The position numbers and the translations under genes are program-made. Shown here piece by piece: positions 9,002 through 17,302 of a DNA stretch of 64,000 nt (position 1 is its first letter; every line of letters starts with the position of its first letter). The notes below the pieces were generated by a model. That model ran no database searches. It had not been told where the DNA came from and saw only the letters and a list, made by a program, of their open reading frames with translations. Location: the NCBI RefSeq assembly GCF_041538045.1, contig NZ_JBGOSE010000003.1, positions 186,001 through 250,000 of the forward strand. Reading direction: 5' to 3'. This stretch comes from Aliiglaciecola sp041538045 (GTDB taxonomy: Bacteria > Pseudomonadota > Gammaproteobacteria > Enterobacterales > Alteromonadaceae).

Positions 9002-9402
9002 AGACGCCTGAAATCTTGTTCAGAAACTTGATCTTTTGCCAACCACAATAAGCGCGGTTGGTTATCAAACACGGTTTTTTCGAAGAACAGACAGATAAAA
9101 GCACCACAAATTTTACTTTGATGGCTGAGTTTACAATATCCGTGATGAGCACCTTGCAACCAATTGACTTCCCCTGTGGGGGTTAAGCTCATTACACTTG
9201 GAGAACACTTTTGCTTCCGTTTGAATATCCAGCCAAGACCGAATATCAAGGTGAGAAGACTGCAACCACTTTGTAATAGCAATTGGGCTGGAATAACGGA
9301 CTCTTTCCACAGCCAAAAGGTCATTATTAAAAAGCTAATCCAACTGATTTGTAAGCAAACCATTAGACGGCTTTTTGCAATGCTGATCCTATACTTTGAC
9401 AC
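8959..9402 (-). CDS. ygfX: YgfX (CptA)-like membrane protein
   Basis: Small inner-membrane protein of the YgfX family, encoded with sdhE in many gammaproteobacteria. In E. coli it was reported both as part of a toxin-antitoxin-like pair (CptA/CptB) and as a partner in succinate dehydrogenase flavinylation. Two adjacent hydrophobic segments near residues 13-33 and 38-60 are followed by a soluble part with GEVNWLQGAHHGYCKL. It starts at a GTG overlapping the last 14 bases of sdhE, so translation is probably coupled. Identification rests on size, membrane pattern and position; sequence similarity is modest. Confidence 0.75.
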   Translation of the reverse strand: MSKYRISIAKSRLMVCLQISWISFLIMTFWLWKESVIPAQLLLQSGCSLLTLIFGLGWIFKRKQKCSPSVMSLTPTGEVNWLQGAHHGYCKLSHQSKICGAFICLFFEKTVFDNQPRLLWLAKDQVSEQDFRRLCRIILRCQQPMDC

Positions 9403-9640
9403 GGCTCAAAATATACTCGACCATTTGCGCAAGCTCGGGATCTTCGCATTCTTGATGCCCCATAAACCAAGCAAACAGGTCGGGATCATCACTGGTTAGT
9501 AAACGTTCAAAGACCAATTGTTGAGATTCATCCAAATCCTCAAACGCTTCATCAACAAACGGCATAAAAAGGACGTCAAGTTCAAGCATGCCTCGTCGAC
9601 ACGCCCACTTCAATCTAGACAATCTTTTTTTATCAAACAT
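9389..9640 (-). CDS. sdhE: Succinate dehydrogenase flavinylation factor SdhE
   Basis: Cytoplasmic assembly factor that helps attach FAD covalently to SdhA. The key RGxxE motif is present in KWACRRGMLELD, and the middle contains DDPDLFAWFMGHQE, typical of the family. I place the start at the ATG at 9640 (MFDKKRLSRLKW), supported by GGAG five bases upstream, giving 83 residues. The frame is open to 9691, but those residues do not resemble the family. ygfX overlaps the 3' end. ygfZ, whose E. coli relative is an iron-sulfur protein factor, is divergent. Confidence 0.92.
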   Translation of the reverse strand: MFDKKRLSRLKWACRRGMLELDVLFMPFVDEAFEDLDESQQLVFERLLTSDDPDLFAWFMGHQECEDPELAQMVEYILSRVKV

Positions 9641-9767
9641 CCTGGCTCCAGGTAAAAATATTAAACATTGTGGGATAGCTATTTTAGTCAACGTATTATT
9701 GAATAATTAGCCGAAGCTAATTGTATTCTGATTATGCTAAAAAATCTCAGACAAATTCACGAGACAC

Positions 9768-9798
9768 TTGCATCTGAGTCCTAAAACCCCATTATAGT
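9768..9798 (+). promoter_or_regulatory. Candidate sigma-70 promoter for ygfZ
   Basis: TTGCAT (9768-9773) and TATAGT (9793-9798) are separated by 19 bases, or 18 if the box is read as TTATAG. This is slightly longer than ideal. The pair lies 37 bases before the ygfZ ATG in the gap divergent from sdhE. Confidence 0.35.
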
Positions 9799-9834
9799 GG
9801 TCATGATAGATAGATTAACAAGGTATTAGCGAAT

Positions 9835-10782
9835 ATGCAGTCTAGTTTTTCAACACCAGAGAGTTTTTATGGTGAATTAACTAACCTAGGGATTATTTCC
9901 GTTGAAGGGGAAGAAGCAGTCAGTTATCTGCAAGGAAAAGTCACCAACGACATGGATTCATTAGGCGAAGAAAGGATACAACTTGGTTGCCATTGTGATT
10001 TTAAAGGCAAAACCTGGAATATTTTTCACGCCATCAAAACTCCTGAGGGAGTAGATTTACTGTGTCATCGCGAAAGTATCCCTGCATCATTGGCTGAGCT
10101 AAAAAAATATGGCGTGTTTTCTAAAGTCGAATTCAACGACACAACAGCTAACTGGCAGTATTTTGCGTTAAGTGGCGCAGAGTCAGAACAGTCATTAAAA
10201 GGTATCTTCGAACAACTTCCAACTGAACATTTGCAGGTTAACTCAAATGAAGATGGTAAAGTTATTCGCTTCGATGCGCCTTTTACACGTTATCTAGTGT
10301 TAGCTAAACCCGCTCTAGCGCAGCAATTGAATCAACAACTAACAACATCAAAAATGGCAGAAGCGTATTGGGAAGCTGCGGATATATTAAGTGGTTTAGC
10401 AAACATTCAAGGGGCCACCTCAGAGCAATTTGTCCCGCAAATGATGAATTTGCAAGCACTTCAGGCCATCAGCTTTGATAAAGGTTGTTACATGGGGCAA
10501 GAAGTTGTCGCCCGCACTAAATATCTAGGTAAAAACAAAAGAGCCGCCTTCATTCTAACATCAGACAATAGCTCTTCCTTACTTGCAGGTGATATTTTAG
10601 AGGCTAAAATTGGAGATAACTGGCGACGAAGTGGTACTGTATTGCGTAGCGCCTCGTTAGAAACTGGCACCTGCGTATTAGCGATACTGCCAAATGATAC
10701 AACAGCAGAGCAAATATTTAGATCCAAAGAGAACCCAGAGCAACTATTTACGGTAGCGCCTTTACCCTACAGCCTTGATTAA
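9835..10782 (+). CDS. ygfZ: tRNA-modifying/Fe-S cluster protein YgfZ
   Basis: Folate-binding protein of the GcvT-like family, required in E. coli for normal activity of several iron-sulfur enzymes, including the tRNA methylthiolase MiaB. The diagnostic motif KGCYMGQEVVART starts at Lys216, with the conserved Cys at 218. The N-terminal part has GEEAVSYLQGKVTNDM, typical of the folate-binding fold. Length 315 is normal. The start is set by family alignment and a distant AAGG about 11 bases upstream. slyD follows after 44 bases and may be cotranscribed. Confidence 0.93.
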   Translation: MQSSFSTPESFYGELTNLGIISVEGEEAVSYLQGKVTNDMDSLGEERIQLGCHCDFKGKTWNIFHAIKTPEGVDLLCHRESIPASLAELKKYGVFSKVEFNDTTANWQYFALSGAESEQSLKGIFEQLPTEHLQVNSNEDGKVIRFDAPFTRYLVLAKPALAQQLNQQLTTSKMAEAYWEAADILSGLANIQGATSEQFVPQMMNLQALQAISFDKGCYMGQEVVARTKYLGKNKRAAFILTSDNSSSLLAGDILEAKIGDNWRRSGTVLRSASLETGTCVLAILPNDTTAEQIFRSKENPEQLFTVAPLPYSLD

Positions 10783-10826
10783 TTTATCCGGTGTGATTAA
10801 CCAAACAATATAGAGAATAACGTTTT

Positions 10827-11312
10827 ATGCTAATTTCAGAAAATGCCATTGTGACAATGCACTTTACCGTAAAAACCCAAGATGGAACACAAATTGATTC
10901 GTCCCGAGACGGTGAGCCAATGATCTACATGCAAGGTAGCCAATACCTTATTAAAGGCTTAGAAGATGCCTTAGAAGGTCGCCAAAAAGGCGATAAGTTT
11001 GCTCTCGATGTGCCGCCTGAACTGGCTTATGGTGAACGTCATGATGAACTTGTACAAATGGTACCAAAAACCATGTTTGAAGGAATGGAAGTTGAAGTTG
11101 GTATGACGTTTAGAGCGACAACGGACAATGGTGAGCAATCCGTCATGGTAATTGATGAAACTGATGATGAGGTTGTGATCGATGGCAATCACCCTCTTTC
11201 TGGTGTGCCACTGAATTTTGACGTTGAAATTCTAGAAGTAAGAGAAGCAACGGATGATGAAATAGCCCATGGCCATCCGCATGCCGAAGGCGGTTGTGGT
11301 CATCATCATTGA
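10827..11312 (+). CDS. slyD: FKBP-type peptidyl-prolyl isomerase SlyD
   Basis: Cytosolic prolyl isomerase and metallochaperone that supplies nickel to hydrogenase and urease assembly in E. coli. The FKBP core is split by an insert-in-flap chaperone domain, as usual for SlyD (ALDVPPELAYGERHDELVQ before it, NHPLSGVPLNFDVEI after it). The C-terminus is a short metal-binding tail, HGHPHAEGGCGHHH, much shorter than the His/Cys-rich tail of E. coli SlyD. Strong nickel buffering is therefore less likely (inference). A rho-independent terminator follows at once. Confidence 0.93.
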   Translation: MLISENAIVTMHFTVKTQDGTQIDSSRDGEPMIYMQGSQYLIKGLEDALEGRQKGDKFALDVPPELAYGERHDELVQMVPKTMFEGMEVEVGMTFRATTDNGEQSVMVIDETDDEVVIDGNHPLSGVPLNFDVEILEVREATDDEIAHGHPHAEGGCGHHH

Positions 11313-11336
11313 TATTTTATCTAAAATGATTGAATG

Positions 11337-11375
11337 AAAAGGCGACCGAATTAGTCGGTAACCTTTTTGGTTTTA
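11337..11375 (+). terminator. Rho-independent terminator of slyD
   Basis: The inverted repeat AAAAGG...ACCGA (loop ATTAG) TCGGT...CCTTTT is followed by further T-rich sequence. Stem, loop and T run have normal geometry and sit 24 bases after the slyD stop. Confidence 0.8.
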
Positions 11376-11537
11376 ACAGGGGAATAAGTTTATGGTTGGT
11401 TTAAGCTGGACATATTAATCTGAAAACATTTTGAAAAACCGTTGTCTATTTTATCTTCATCTATAAACTAATAGTATGTAGTAAACGTTGATAATATTGA
11501 AATTATCTGCAAGTTCTTAACTCAGCGGAATAACATT

Positions 11538-12605
11538 TTGCAGAATCCAGTAACGAAAACATTCAAAACAATAGCTATAACGATTATTTTATTTATTGTT
11601 TTAGAGATAGCGTTGCAAGTTCGCTCACATATTCGTTTCGGTAAAAGTGTCTTCAACGCAATATCAGAAACAACTACCTTTGTCGTAGATCCTAAAACGG
11701 GATTATTACTTTTGCGCCCTAATGCAATCATTGAAGGTTCTCAGGCAACTATTCAATCCAATAGTTTAGGATTAAGAGATGACGAAATAGGAGAAAAAGA
11801 AGATGATGAGTTTAGAATAGCTATACTTGGTGCTTCGTCAGTAATGGGGACTTACACCAAAAAAAACAGTGATACGATTTCAGCTAAATTAAACAACACA
11901 TTATCAAGCCATTTTCCTGAGAAAAATTTCAAGGTGATTAATGCAGGTATTGCAGGCTTAGTAGTTTATGAACAAATAAAATTATTAGATGAAATTATTC
12001 AGCCTTTGAACATTGATTTGTTGGTTTGGTATCCTGGGTTCAACGATATGACGGGGTACTGCCTTCAGCAAACTGAAGCTAAAGCAAGTCAAAAGGTTAA
12101 TTTTGATTTACCGAAAATACAATTACCTAGCTGGTTACTTTCCATAGACTTGCTAATTAAAAATACAATAGGATTACGCACAACTGAGATTCAAAATACT
12201 GAGCAACTTGATCCTTCAACATTAGATACGTCTCGATATTCAAAAAAAATAAATCAATTATTAGACACAGCAGAGAAATTAAACGTTCCTACTTTAGTCG
12301 TTACTAACGCTAGAGCTTTCAGAACGGATATGCCCGAAAAAGAGCAATATCGACTTTCAGAAACGTCTCGATATTATAACAACTGTTTCGATTTAAAAGG
12401 AATCAACCAACTTTTCGACGATCACAATTTAATTATAAAAAGCGTAGCTGAATCCCGAGGATACCCTGTATTGGAGTTAAATGAATATATTCCCGGTGGA
12501 GATACTTATTTTGGAGATGCAACCCATTTTACAGTTAAAGGTAGCCAAAAAGTTGCTGAAATTTTTGAGCAAAAATTAATCACCAGTGGTTTAATTCCAC
12601 AATGA
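11538..12605 (+). CDS. Membrane-anchored SGNH/GDSL-type hydrolase
   Basis: The N-terminus has one membrane anchor (about residues 9-26), followed by a probably periplasmic SGNH domain. The nucleophile block reads ILGASSVMGTY, the Asn block WYPGFNDMTG, and the C-terminal catalytic pair DATHFT. Paired with the MBOAT acyltransferase 11 bases downstream, it likely transfers or removes acetyl groups on a surface polysaccharide, as AlgJ/AlgX or PatB do with AlgI or PatA. The start is a TTG with CGGAA seven bases upstream; no in-frame ATG fits better. AT-rich compared with slyD and glnB. The exact substrate is unknown. Confidence 0.75.
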   Translation: MQNPVTKTFKTIAITIILFIVLEIALQVRSHIRFGKSVFNAISETTTFVVDPKTGLLLLRPNAIIEGSQATIQSNSLGLRDDEIGEKEDDEFRIAILGASSVMGTYTKKNSDTISAKLNNTLSSHFPEKNFKVINAGIAGLVVYEQIKLLDEIIQPLNIDLLVWYPGFNDMTGYCLQQTEAKASQKVNFDLPKIQLPSWLLSIDLLIKNTIGLRTTEIQNTEQLDPSTLDTSRYSKKINQLLDTAEKLNVPTLVVTNARAFRTDMPEKEQYRLSETSRYYNNCFDLKGINQLFDDHNLIIKSVAESRGYPVLELNEYIPGGDTYFGDATHFTVKGSQKVAEIFEQKLITSGLIPQ

Positions 12606-12616
12606 GGGTTTGACAA

Positions 12617-14038
12617 TTGAGCTTTCAATCTTTCCATTTCATTGTTTTTTTTCTAGTCACTCTTTTAATTGTTAGAGTACTTCTAGTTAAAAATAAAGAC
12701 TTGAAAAAAACCTATTTACTTGCAGCTAGCTATTATTTTTACATGTGTTGGGATTGGCGATTTTCTGCATTAATTTTACTAATTACCCTAATTAACTATG
12801 TTGTTGGTCCTCAAATTCAGAAGGCTAAATCTCAAGCCCAAAAAAAGTTTTGGCTGACGTTGTCATTGGCATCTAGTCTGGGTATTTTAGCTTACTTTAA
12901 ATATCTAAACTTCTTTATCGAAAGTGCCAACGAACTACTACAAGAGTTTGGATTTACAAGCGAACTACCTATCTTAAATATTGTTCTTCCCATTGGAATA
13001 TCTTTCTATACTTTCCAAAGTATCAGTTACTCTTTGGATATATACCGGGAACGGGTTGAACCAGTCTCAAGCTTGAGAGACTTTGCATTGTTTGTATCCT
13101 TCTTCCCACAACTGGTTGCTGGGCCTATTGTTCGCTCATCTTACTTTCTTCCACAGTTAGATAATAATTATGAAAACACCGCCACATCTATTGAAGATGG
13201 GTTTGCATTAATCATTCGCGGCTTTATTAAAAAAATCATCATCGCTGATACCCTAGCTTTACATATAGTTGATCCTGCTTTTGCAGATCCTCAAGCATAT
13301 TCGCCGTTATTTTTGCTGCTTGCTATCTATGCTTATAGCTATCAAATTTACATGGATTTTTCAGGATACACAGATATTGCTAGGGGAGTGGCTAAAACAC
13401 TTGGCTATGAACTACAGATCAATTTTAATCGCCCCTATAAAGCGGTATCGATTTCAAATTTTTGGCAGAGATGGCATATTTCCATGTCTTCATTTTTTAG
13501 AGATTATCTGTATTTTGGCTTAGGCGGTTCCAAATCTGGCAATGTATATCGAAACCTCTTTATAACCTTCCTCATGATAGGTGTTTGGCACGGCGCAGGT
13601 TGGAACTTTGTCATTTATGGTTTTATACACGCTTCGTTTGTCTGTTTAGAAAGATGGCGACGAGAAAATCGCAGAAGACAGGGAATAGATGAGCAGTCTT
13701 TCAAAGGAAGTCGCCTTTTACTACAAATTTTTTGGATTTTTAACCTAGTTGCATTTTCACGCTTATTCTTTAGAGGTGGATCTTTAGAAGGAGCTGTTAC
13801 ATACGCACAATCTATGCTTCAATTTGATAATCAAAATACCCCTGTGAGTTTGGTTGGGTTGGGAATACTGGCTATTGCTATTACTGCACACTATTTACCT
13901 GACTCATGGACTTTCAGTTGGAAGAAAACCTACTCTTCTCTACCTTCTATCGTGCAATCAATACTGATTACAATTATCACCTTTTTGCTAATAGCATTTT
14001 CCTCAGGCGATGCACCTTTCGTATATTTTCAATTCTAA
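12617..14038 (+). CDS. MBOAT O-acyltransferase (AlgI/PatA-like)
   Basis: Polytopic inner-membrane acyltransferase thought to move acetyl groups across the membrane for O-acetylation of polysaccharides. The length of 473 is typical of the AlgI group. Conserved blocks include SNFWQRWHISMSSFFRDY and GVWHGAGWNFVIYG, where His325 is the expected catalytic His. QLVAGPIVR is another family hallmark. The start is a TTG with GAGGG eight bases upstream, which overlaps the stop of the SGNH gene, so the two are cotranscribed. No polysaccharide genes adjoin it, so its substrate could be the EPS encoded from 22 kb on or something else. Confidence 0.88.
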   Translation: MSFQSFHFIVFFLVTLLIVRVLLVKNKDLKKTYLLAASYYFYMCWDWRFSALILLITLINYVVGPQIQKAKSQAQKKFWLTLSLASSLGILAYFKYLNFFIESANELLQEFGFTSELPILNIVLPIGISFYTFQSISYSLDIYRERVEPVSSLRDFALFVSFFPQLVAGPIVRSSYFLPQLDNNYENTATSIEDGFALIIRGFIKKIIIADTLALHIVDPAFADPQAYSPLFLLLAIYAYSYQIYMDFSGYTDIARGVAKTLGYELQINFNRPYKAVSISNFWQRWHISMSSFFRDYLYFGLGGSKSGNVYRNLFITFLMIGVWHGAGWNFVIYGFIHASFVCLERWRRENRRRQGIDEQSFKGSRLLLQIFWIFNLVAFSRLFFRGGSLEGAVTYAQSMLQFDNQNTPVSLVGLGILAIAITAHYLPDSWTFSWKKTYSSLPSIVQSILITIITFLLIAFSSGDAPFVYFQF

Positions 14039-14039
14039 T

Positions 14040-14076
14040 TTTAGTCTCCAAATTAAACATTAGTTTTGAGACTAAA
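14040..14076. terminator. Hairpin between convergent MBOAT gene and glnB
   Basis: TTTAGTCTC (14040-14048) pairs perfectly with GAGACTAAA (14068-14076), with a smaller AAAC/GTTT stem in the loop. It includes the glnB stop codon. Neither strand has a clear T tract afterwards, so its function as a bidirectional terminator is only likely. Confidence 0.35.
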
Positions 14077-14410
14077 CGGCTTCTTCGTTTTCTTCACCTG
14101 TACGGATACGAATCGCTCGGTCGATAGTAGAAACAAAAATTTTGCCATCGCCAATTTTACCCGTTCGGGCGTTCTCCATTATCACTTCAATCACCCGATC
14201 AACCACGTCATCGGCAACGATAACTTCTATTTTATGTTTTGGCAGAAAACCGATGTGATATTCTGCGCCGCGATATAACTCTGAATGTCCTTTTTGTCGC
14301 CCAAAGCCTTTGACTTCGGTGACAGTCATACCCGAAACCCCTATGCTTGAAAGCGCTGATCGCACATCTTCCATTTTGAAAGGTTTAATAATTGCTTCGA
14401 CTTTTTTCAT
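14072..14410 (-). CDS. glnB: Nitrogen regulatory protein P-II
   Basis: Trimeric signalling protein that reports nitrogen and 2-oxoglutarate status to NtrB and the glutamine synthetase adenylyltransferase. It is uridylylated at Tyr51, which is present in SELYRGAEYHIGF. The T-loop and the motifs TEVKGFGRQKGH and TGKIGDGKIFV are intact, and the C-terminus IRIRTGEENEEAV is of GlnB type. Start chosen at the ATG at 14410 because AAGGA lies six bases upstream; one codon further up is a TTG. It is a monocistronic unit with no amtB nearby, which also favours glnB over glnK. Confidence 0.93.
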   Translation of the reverse strand: MKKVEAIIKPFKMEDVRSALSSIGVSGMTVTEVKGFGRQKGHSELYRGAEYHIGFLPKHKIEVIVADDVVDRVIEVIMENARTGKIGDGKIFVSTIDRAIRIRTGEENEEAV

Positions 14411-14461
14411 CAAATATCCTTAGGGACTAGATTACTTCATGGCTATTTCAGAGCATTTACG

Positions 14462-14486
14462 TTGTTACTTTTAGTCGCAGTAACAA
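14462..14486. repeat. Inverted repeat in the glnB leader
   Basis: TTGTTACT (14462-14469) and AGTAACAA (14479-14486) form a perfect 8-base-pair inverted repeat with a nine-base spacer, about 50 bases upstream of glnB. It could be an operator, an RNA hairpin in the leader or a weak terminator for genes upstream. No T tract follows. Confidence 0.4.
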
Positions 14487-14533
14487 GCTTACATTCTAGC
14501 TGCCACCCATATTCACATTTAATTTACAACAGG

Positions 14534-14647
14534 TTAATAAAATATACCATCTGCAATTACCCTATCCGGACAAAGATCCCTAAGTTTTTTAAAACGTCGT
14601 ACGCATTGTTTTTTTACTTCATTAACTAGCAAATCATCCTTAATCAT
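14534..14647 (-). CDS. Candidate 37-codon ORF after nadE
   Basis: An ATG at 14647 overlaps the nadE stop (ATGATTAA) and opens a 37-codon frame with sequence MIKDDLLVNEVKKQCVRRFK followed by KLRDLCPDRVIADGIFY. The composition looks protein-like (basic and amphipathic) and the overlap would allow coupling to nadE. No family is recognised and the ribosome site would lie inside nadE. It may also be a decayed remnant or chance. Low confidence. Confidence 0.3.
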   Translation of the reverse strand: MIKDDLLVNEVKKQCVRRFKKLRDLCPDRVIADGIFY

Positions 14648-15470
14648 AAAGCGTCGGTATAGGTACCCTTTTGTGTTGAGTCTTGGTGAATATTTCGATG
14701 AGTTTTAGCTCTACATCTTGTGAAACCTCTTTACCTTCCAGAAAGTCATCTATCTGGTCATAGGTCATGCCTAAAGCTTGTTCATCTGCCTTTTGAGGTG
14801 ACAATGTTTCTAAATCAGCGGTTGGTGCTTTATAAACAATTTTATCAGGCGCACCAAGGTGAGCGGCGATTTGTCTAACTTGACGTTTGTTTAAACCAAA
14901 TAAAGGAACTAGGTCACATGCACCATCACCGTATTTGGTGTAAAACCCCGTAATGTTTTCAGCAGAATGGTCGGTGCCAAGCACTAACCCATCCATCATT
15001 CCGGCAATCTCATACTGCACAACCATCCGTGAGCGTGCTTTTACATTCCCTTTTACAAAATCTTGTTTGTGGGCATCATCGGGCAGTAATCCAGCTGCGG
15101 CTAATGAACCACATGTTTGATCGTGAATTGCATCTGCGCCTGGTTGAATATTTACACTAACCGCATGACTTGGCTGTATAAAATCGATACTGATTTGCGC
15201 GTCTTCTTCGTCGGCCTGAACACTGTATGGCAAACGCACAGCAACAAACTGATATCCACCGTTAGACTGTTTATTCAAGCCATCAACAGCCAACTGGGCT
15301 AATCGACCTAAAGTGCAAGAATCAATCCCCCCACTGATCCCCAACACTAACGTTTTCATTCCAGAAAGCGTAAGTTGGTTCTGAATAAATGCGACTCGTC
15401 TTTCTACTTCTTTTTGCGGATTAATTTCTGGAAGTACGTGCATTTCTTCTAAAATGGCTTTTTTGTGCAT
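14640..15470 (-). CDS. nadE: NH3-dependent NAD+ synthetase
   Basis: Converts deamido-NAD to NAD using ATP and ammonia, the last step of NAD synthesis. The PP-loop SGGIDS is at residues 46-51. Other conserved parts are GTDHSAENITGFYTKYGDG and GLNKRQVRQIAAHLG. The length of 276 matches the ammonia-dependent form, and no glutaminase domain is present. It stands alone between glnB and the pseudopilin gene. With nadB in the same window, two de novo NAD steps are covered here. Confidence 0.95.
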   Translation of the reverse strand: MHKKAILEEMHVLPEINPQKEVERRVAFIQNQLTLSGMKTLVLGISGGIDSCTLGRLAQLAVDGLNKQSNGGYQFVAVRLPYSVQADEEDAQISIDFIQPSHAVSVNIQPGADAIHDQTCGSLAAAGLLPDDAHKQDFVKGNVKARSRMVVQYEIAGMMDGLVLGTDHSAENITGFYTKYGDGACDLVPLFGLNKRQVRQIAAHLGAPDKIVYKAPTADLETLSPQKADEQALGMTYDQIDDFLEGKEVSQDVELKLIEIFTKTQHKRVPIPTLYD

Positions 15471-15697
15471 CTCAGTTCTCGTTTTTTGGGTTGTTAAGCT
15501 GGGTACAACGTTCAGTAACGAACGGTTAAACTTATCTTGGCAATCGTTTTTGAAATAAACGTTATGCCTTTAAATTAAATATTTTCAAATACTTTGATGT
15601 GTAATTGTATACCTAAAAGTAGTTTAAATACGTTATTGTAACGTCTCATCAGGTTATTTTCAGTTCAGTAAATAAGCTAATAACATTTGGAGTATCT

Positions 15698-16273
15698 TTG
15701 AAAAGCGTAAACATCTCTTTGATGTCCAATACTTTACAAAAAGGCGTTACACTTGTCGAATTAATGATTGGCATTGCCTTAGTTGGCATAGTGTTAACTA
15801 TAGCCGTTCCTTCTGCTCAAGGGATCATTATCAAAAACCGTATTGTATCAGAAGTGAATGAAATCAGCGGGGTAATTCAATTTGCTAGGGCTAACGCAGT
15901 GGGTGAACAACTTACCACAATCGTTTGCCCTACTTCTGATTTTTCGACCTGTACGACCAATTGGAGTCAAGTAAAAATGGTGTTTGGCGATGAAGATGGT
16001 AATGGCTCTAGGGGGGATGATGAAGATATTTTGGTGGCCACCTCACTTACTTCCAATAATAATTATGTTACCGGCCCGACCCAAGCCATTCAATTTAACC
16101 CCAATGGCTCGGCTAATGCACTATCTACAATACTCATTTGTCATGATGATAAAGAGGCTACTTACGCACGGCAACTGGTGGTTACCCCACAGGGTAGAGT
16201 TAAAATAAGTCAAGACTCAGACAAAAACGGCGTTCATGAAAGTATCACTGGTAGCGCGCTAAGTTGTAGCTAA
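15698..16273 (+). CDS. FimT/GspH-like type IV pilus minor pseudopilin
   Basis: Minor pilin-like protein of the GspH/FimT family, assembled at the inner membrane after cleavage by prepilin peptidase. The class III leader is clear: cleavage is expected after Gly16 in QKGVTLVELMIGIALVGIV, leaving Val1 with Glu at position +5 and a hydrophobic helix. The C-terminal half has a Cys pair and an Asp-rich segment (FGDEDGNGSRGDDED) that could bind calcium (inference). The start is a TTG with GGAG five bases upstream; an ATG nine codons in has no ribosome site. No other pilin genes are adjacent, so it is an orphan. Confidence 0.85.
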   Translation: MKSVNISLMSNTLQKGVTLVELMIGIALVGIVLTIAVPSAQGIIIKNRIVSEVNEISGVIQFARANAVGEQLTTIVCPTSDFSTCTTNWSQVKMVFGDEDGNGSRGDDEDILVATSLTSNNNYVTGPTQAIQFNPNGSANALSTILICHDDKEATYARQLVVTPQGRVKISQDSDKNGVHESITGSALSCS

Positions 16274-16281
16274 GCTTTAAC

Positions 16282-16304
16282 TGCGCTGAATGTTTATTTC
16301 GGCG
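16282..16304. terminator. Weak hairpin between convergent genes
   Basis: GCGCTGAA and TTCGGCGC can pair over eight bases with one G-U pair and a seven-base loop, in the 35-base gap between the pseudopilin gene and the DUF3081-like gene. No T tract follows. Confidence 0.3.
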
Positions 16305-16308
16305 CTAA

Positions 16309-16566
16309 TCACTCTATTTCGCTTATCGCTTTTAATTTTTTTTCAAACTGCTCTAGGTGTTCCACTTTTTCATAATCAAAATGGTATTGATTGTGGAAAC
16401 CAAAACGTAAACTAACCAATGCATCCTCTAAAAAGACCGTATAACCATCATGATCTGTATAGGCTTTAACCCCCTGAAAAAGATACCCACCTTTTACTGC
16501 CTCGCCTTTATCACGGATTTTTTCAAACACATTTAAAATAAAACGACTGTCTAATTCATTTTTCAT
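16309..16566 (-). CDS. Small DUF3081-like protein
   Basis: A soluble protein of 85 residues beginning MKNELDSRFILNVFEKIRDK. It contains GVKAYTDHDGYTVFLEDALV and FGFHNQYHFDY, which I recall from the DUF3081 family of marine gammaproteobacteria; its function is unknown. No signal peptide or membrane segment is visible. The start is fixed by a strong GGAGG six bases upstream of the ATG at 16566; the frame extends seven codons further without support. It is single-gene, with the outer-membrane gene upstream on the same strand after about 90 bases. Confidence 0.75.
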   Translation of the reverse strand: MKNELDSRFILNVFEKIRDKGEAVKGGYLFQGVKAYTDHDGYTVFLEDALVSLRFGFHNQYHFDYEKVEHLEQFEKKLKAISEIE

Positions 16567-16654
16567 GTAAACCTCCGAATTCTGCAAATAGGTTTATAAA
16601 CATACCCATAGTGCTAGCTGGAAACTGCACCTAAACGCTTTAACGTACCTTAAC

Positions 16655-17272
16655 TTAATTAAAATTGTAACGTAAGCCGATATAAACCCCATTATGTTCG
16701 AAACCGTGCTCGCCACGAATATGCTCAACTTCCGTGCGTAATAATAAGTTAACCCCAAGATAAAAATCGAAGCCTATACCAATTTGCCCAGCAGCTATAC
16801 CTTCATCATACTCACACAAGGTGAAACTTTCTCCACTATTTAAACTAAATGGGGTTGCCGCGCCAAATTCGCACCCCTCCCCTGAAGATAGATTTTGACC
16901 TTCAATATCCACGTTCAAAATCCCTAATCGATAATAGAGTTCACCATAATTGTTAGTCGCTTTTCCAAGTACAGAAATACCCAACGCTTCAGCATTGAGC
17001 CCAAACTCAGTCAAATTAAGGCCATCAATGGTGGTCGGTATTTGCTCAACTTGAGACTGGTCTGAAAGCTGATGGTATCCAAATTCTGCATACCATTGTT
17101 CAGCAAACTGGTAGCCCACGGCTAATTTGTAACTGATTGTACTGGCGCTAGTGGATTCTAGGTCGGTTTTGCCGTATCCCAAGGTCGTAACGCCATACAT
17201 ATTGTCTGTTGCAACAGCATGACCGCTTAGAATTAAAGAAGAGATAATAAAAAGACAACGAGAGATATTCAC
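16655..17272 (-). CDS. Small outer-membrane beta-barrel protein
   Basis: A signal peptide (MNISRCLFIISSLILSGHAVA with the GTG read as Met) is followed by about 185 residues of alternating polar and aromatic strands, such as WYAEFGYHQLSDQ and NLLLRTEVEHIRGEHGFE. The C-terminus ends in GLRYNFN, close to the aromatic end used for barrel insertion. This fits an eight-stranded OmpA/OmpX-like porin-fold protein. The start is a GTG at 17272, preceded by AAGGA at six bases; a further GTG at 17302 is less likely. Two Cys residues in a central loop could form a disulfide. The role is unknown. Confidence 0.75.
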   Translation of the reverse strand: MNISRCLFIISSLILSGHAVATDNMYGVTTLGYGKTDLESTSASTISYKLAVGYQFAEQWYAEFGYHQLSDQSQVEQIPTTIDGLNLTEFGLNAEALGISVLGKATNNYGELYYRLGILNVDIEGQNLSSGEGCEFGAATPFSLNSGESFTLCEYDEGIAAGQIGIGFDFYLGVNLLLRTEVEHIRGEHGFEHNGVYIGLRYNFN

Positions 17273-17302
17273 ACATAATCCTTCAAATTGAGCTAAAAAC
17301 AC

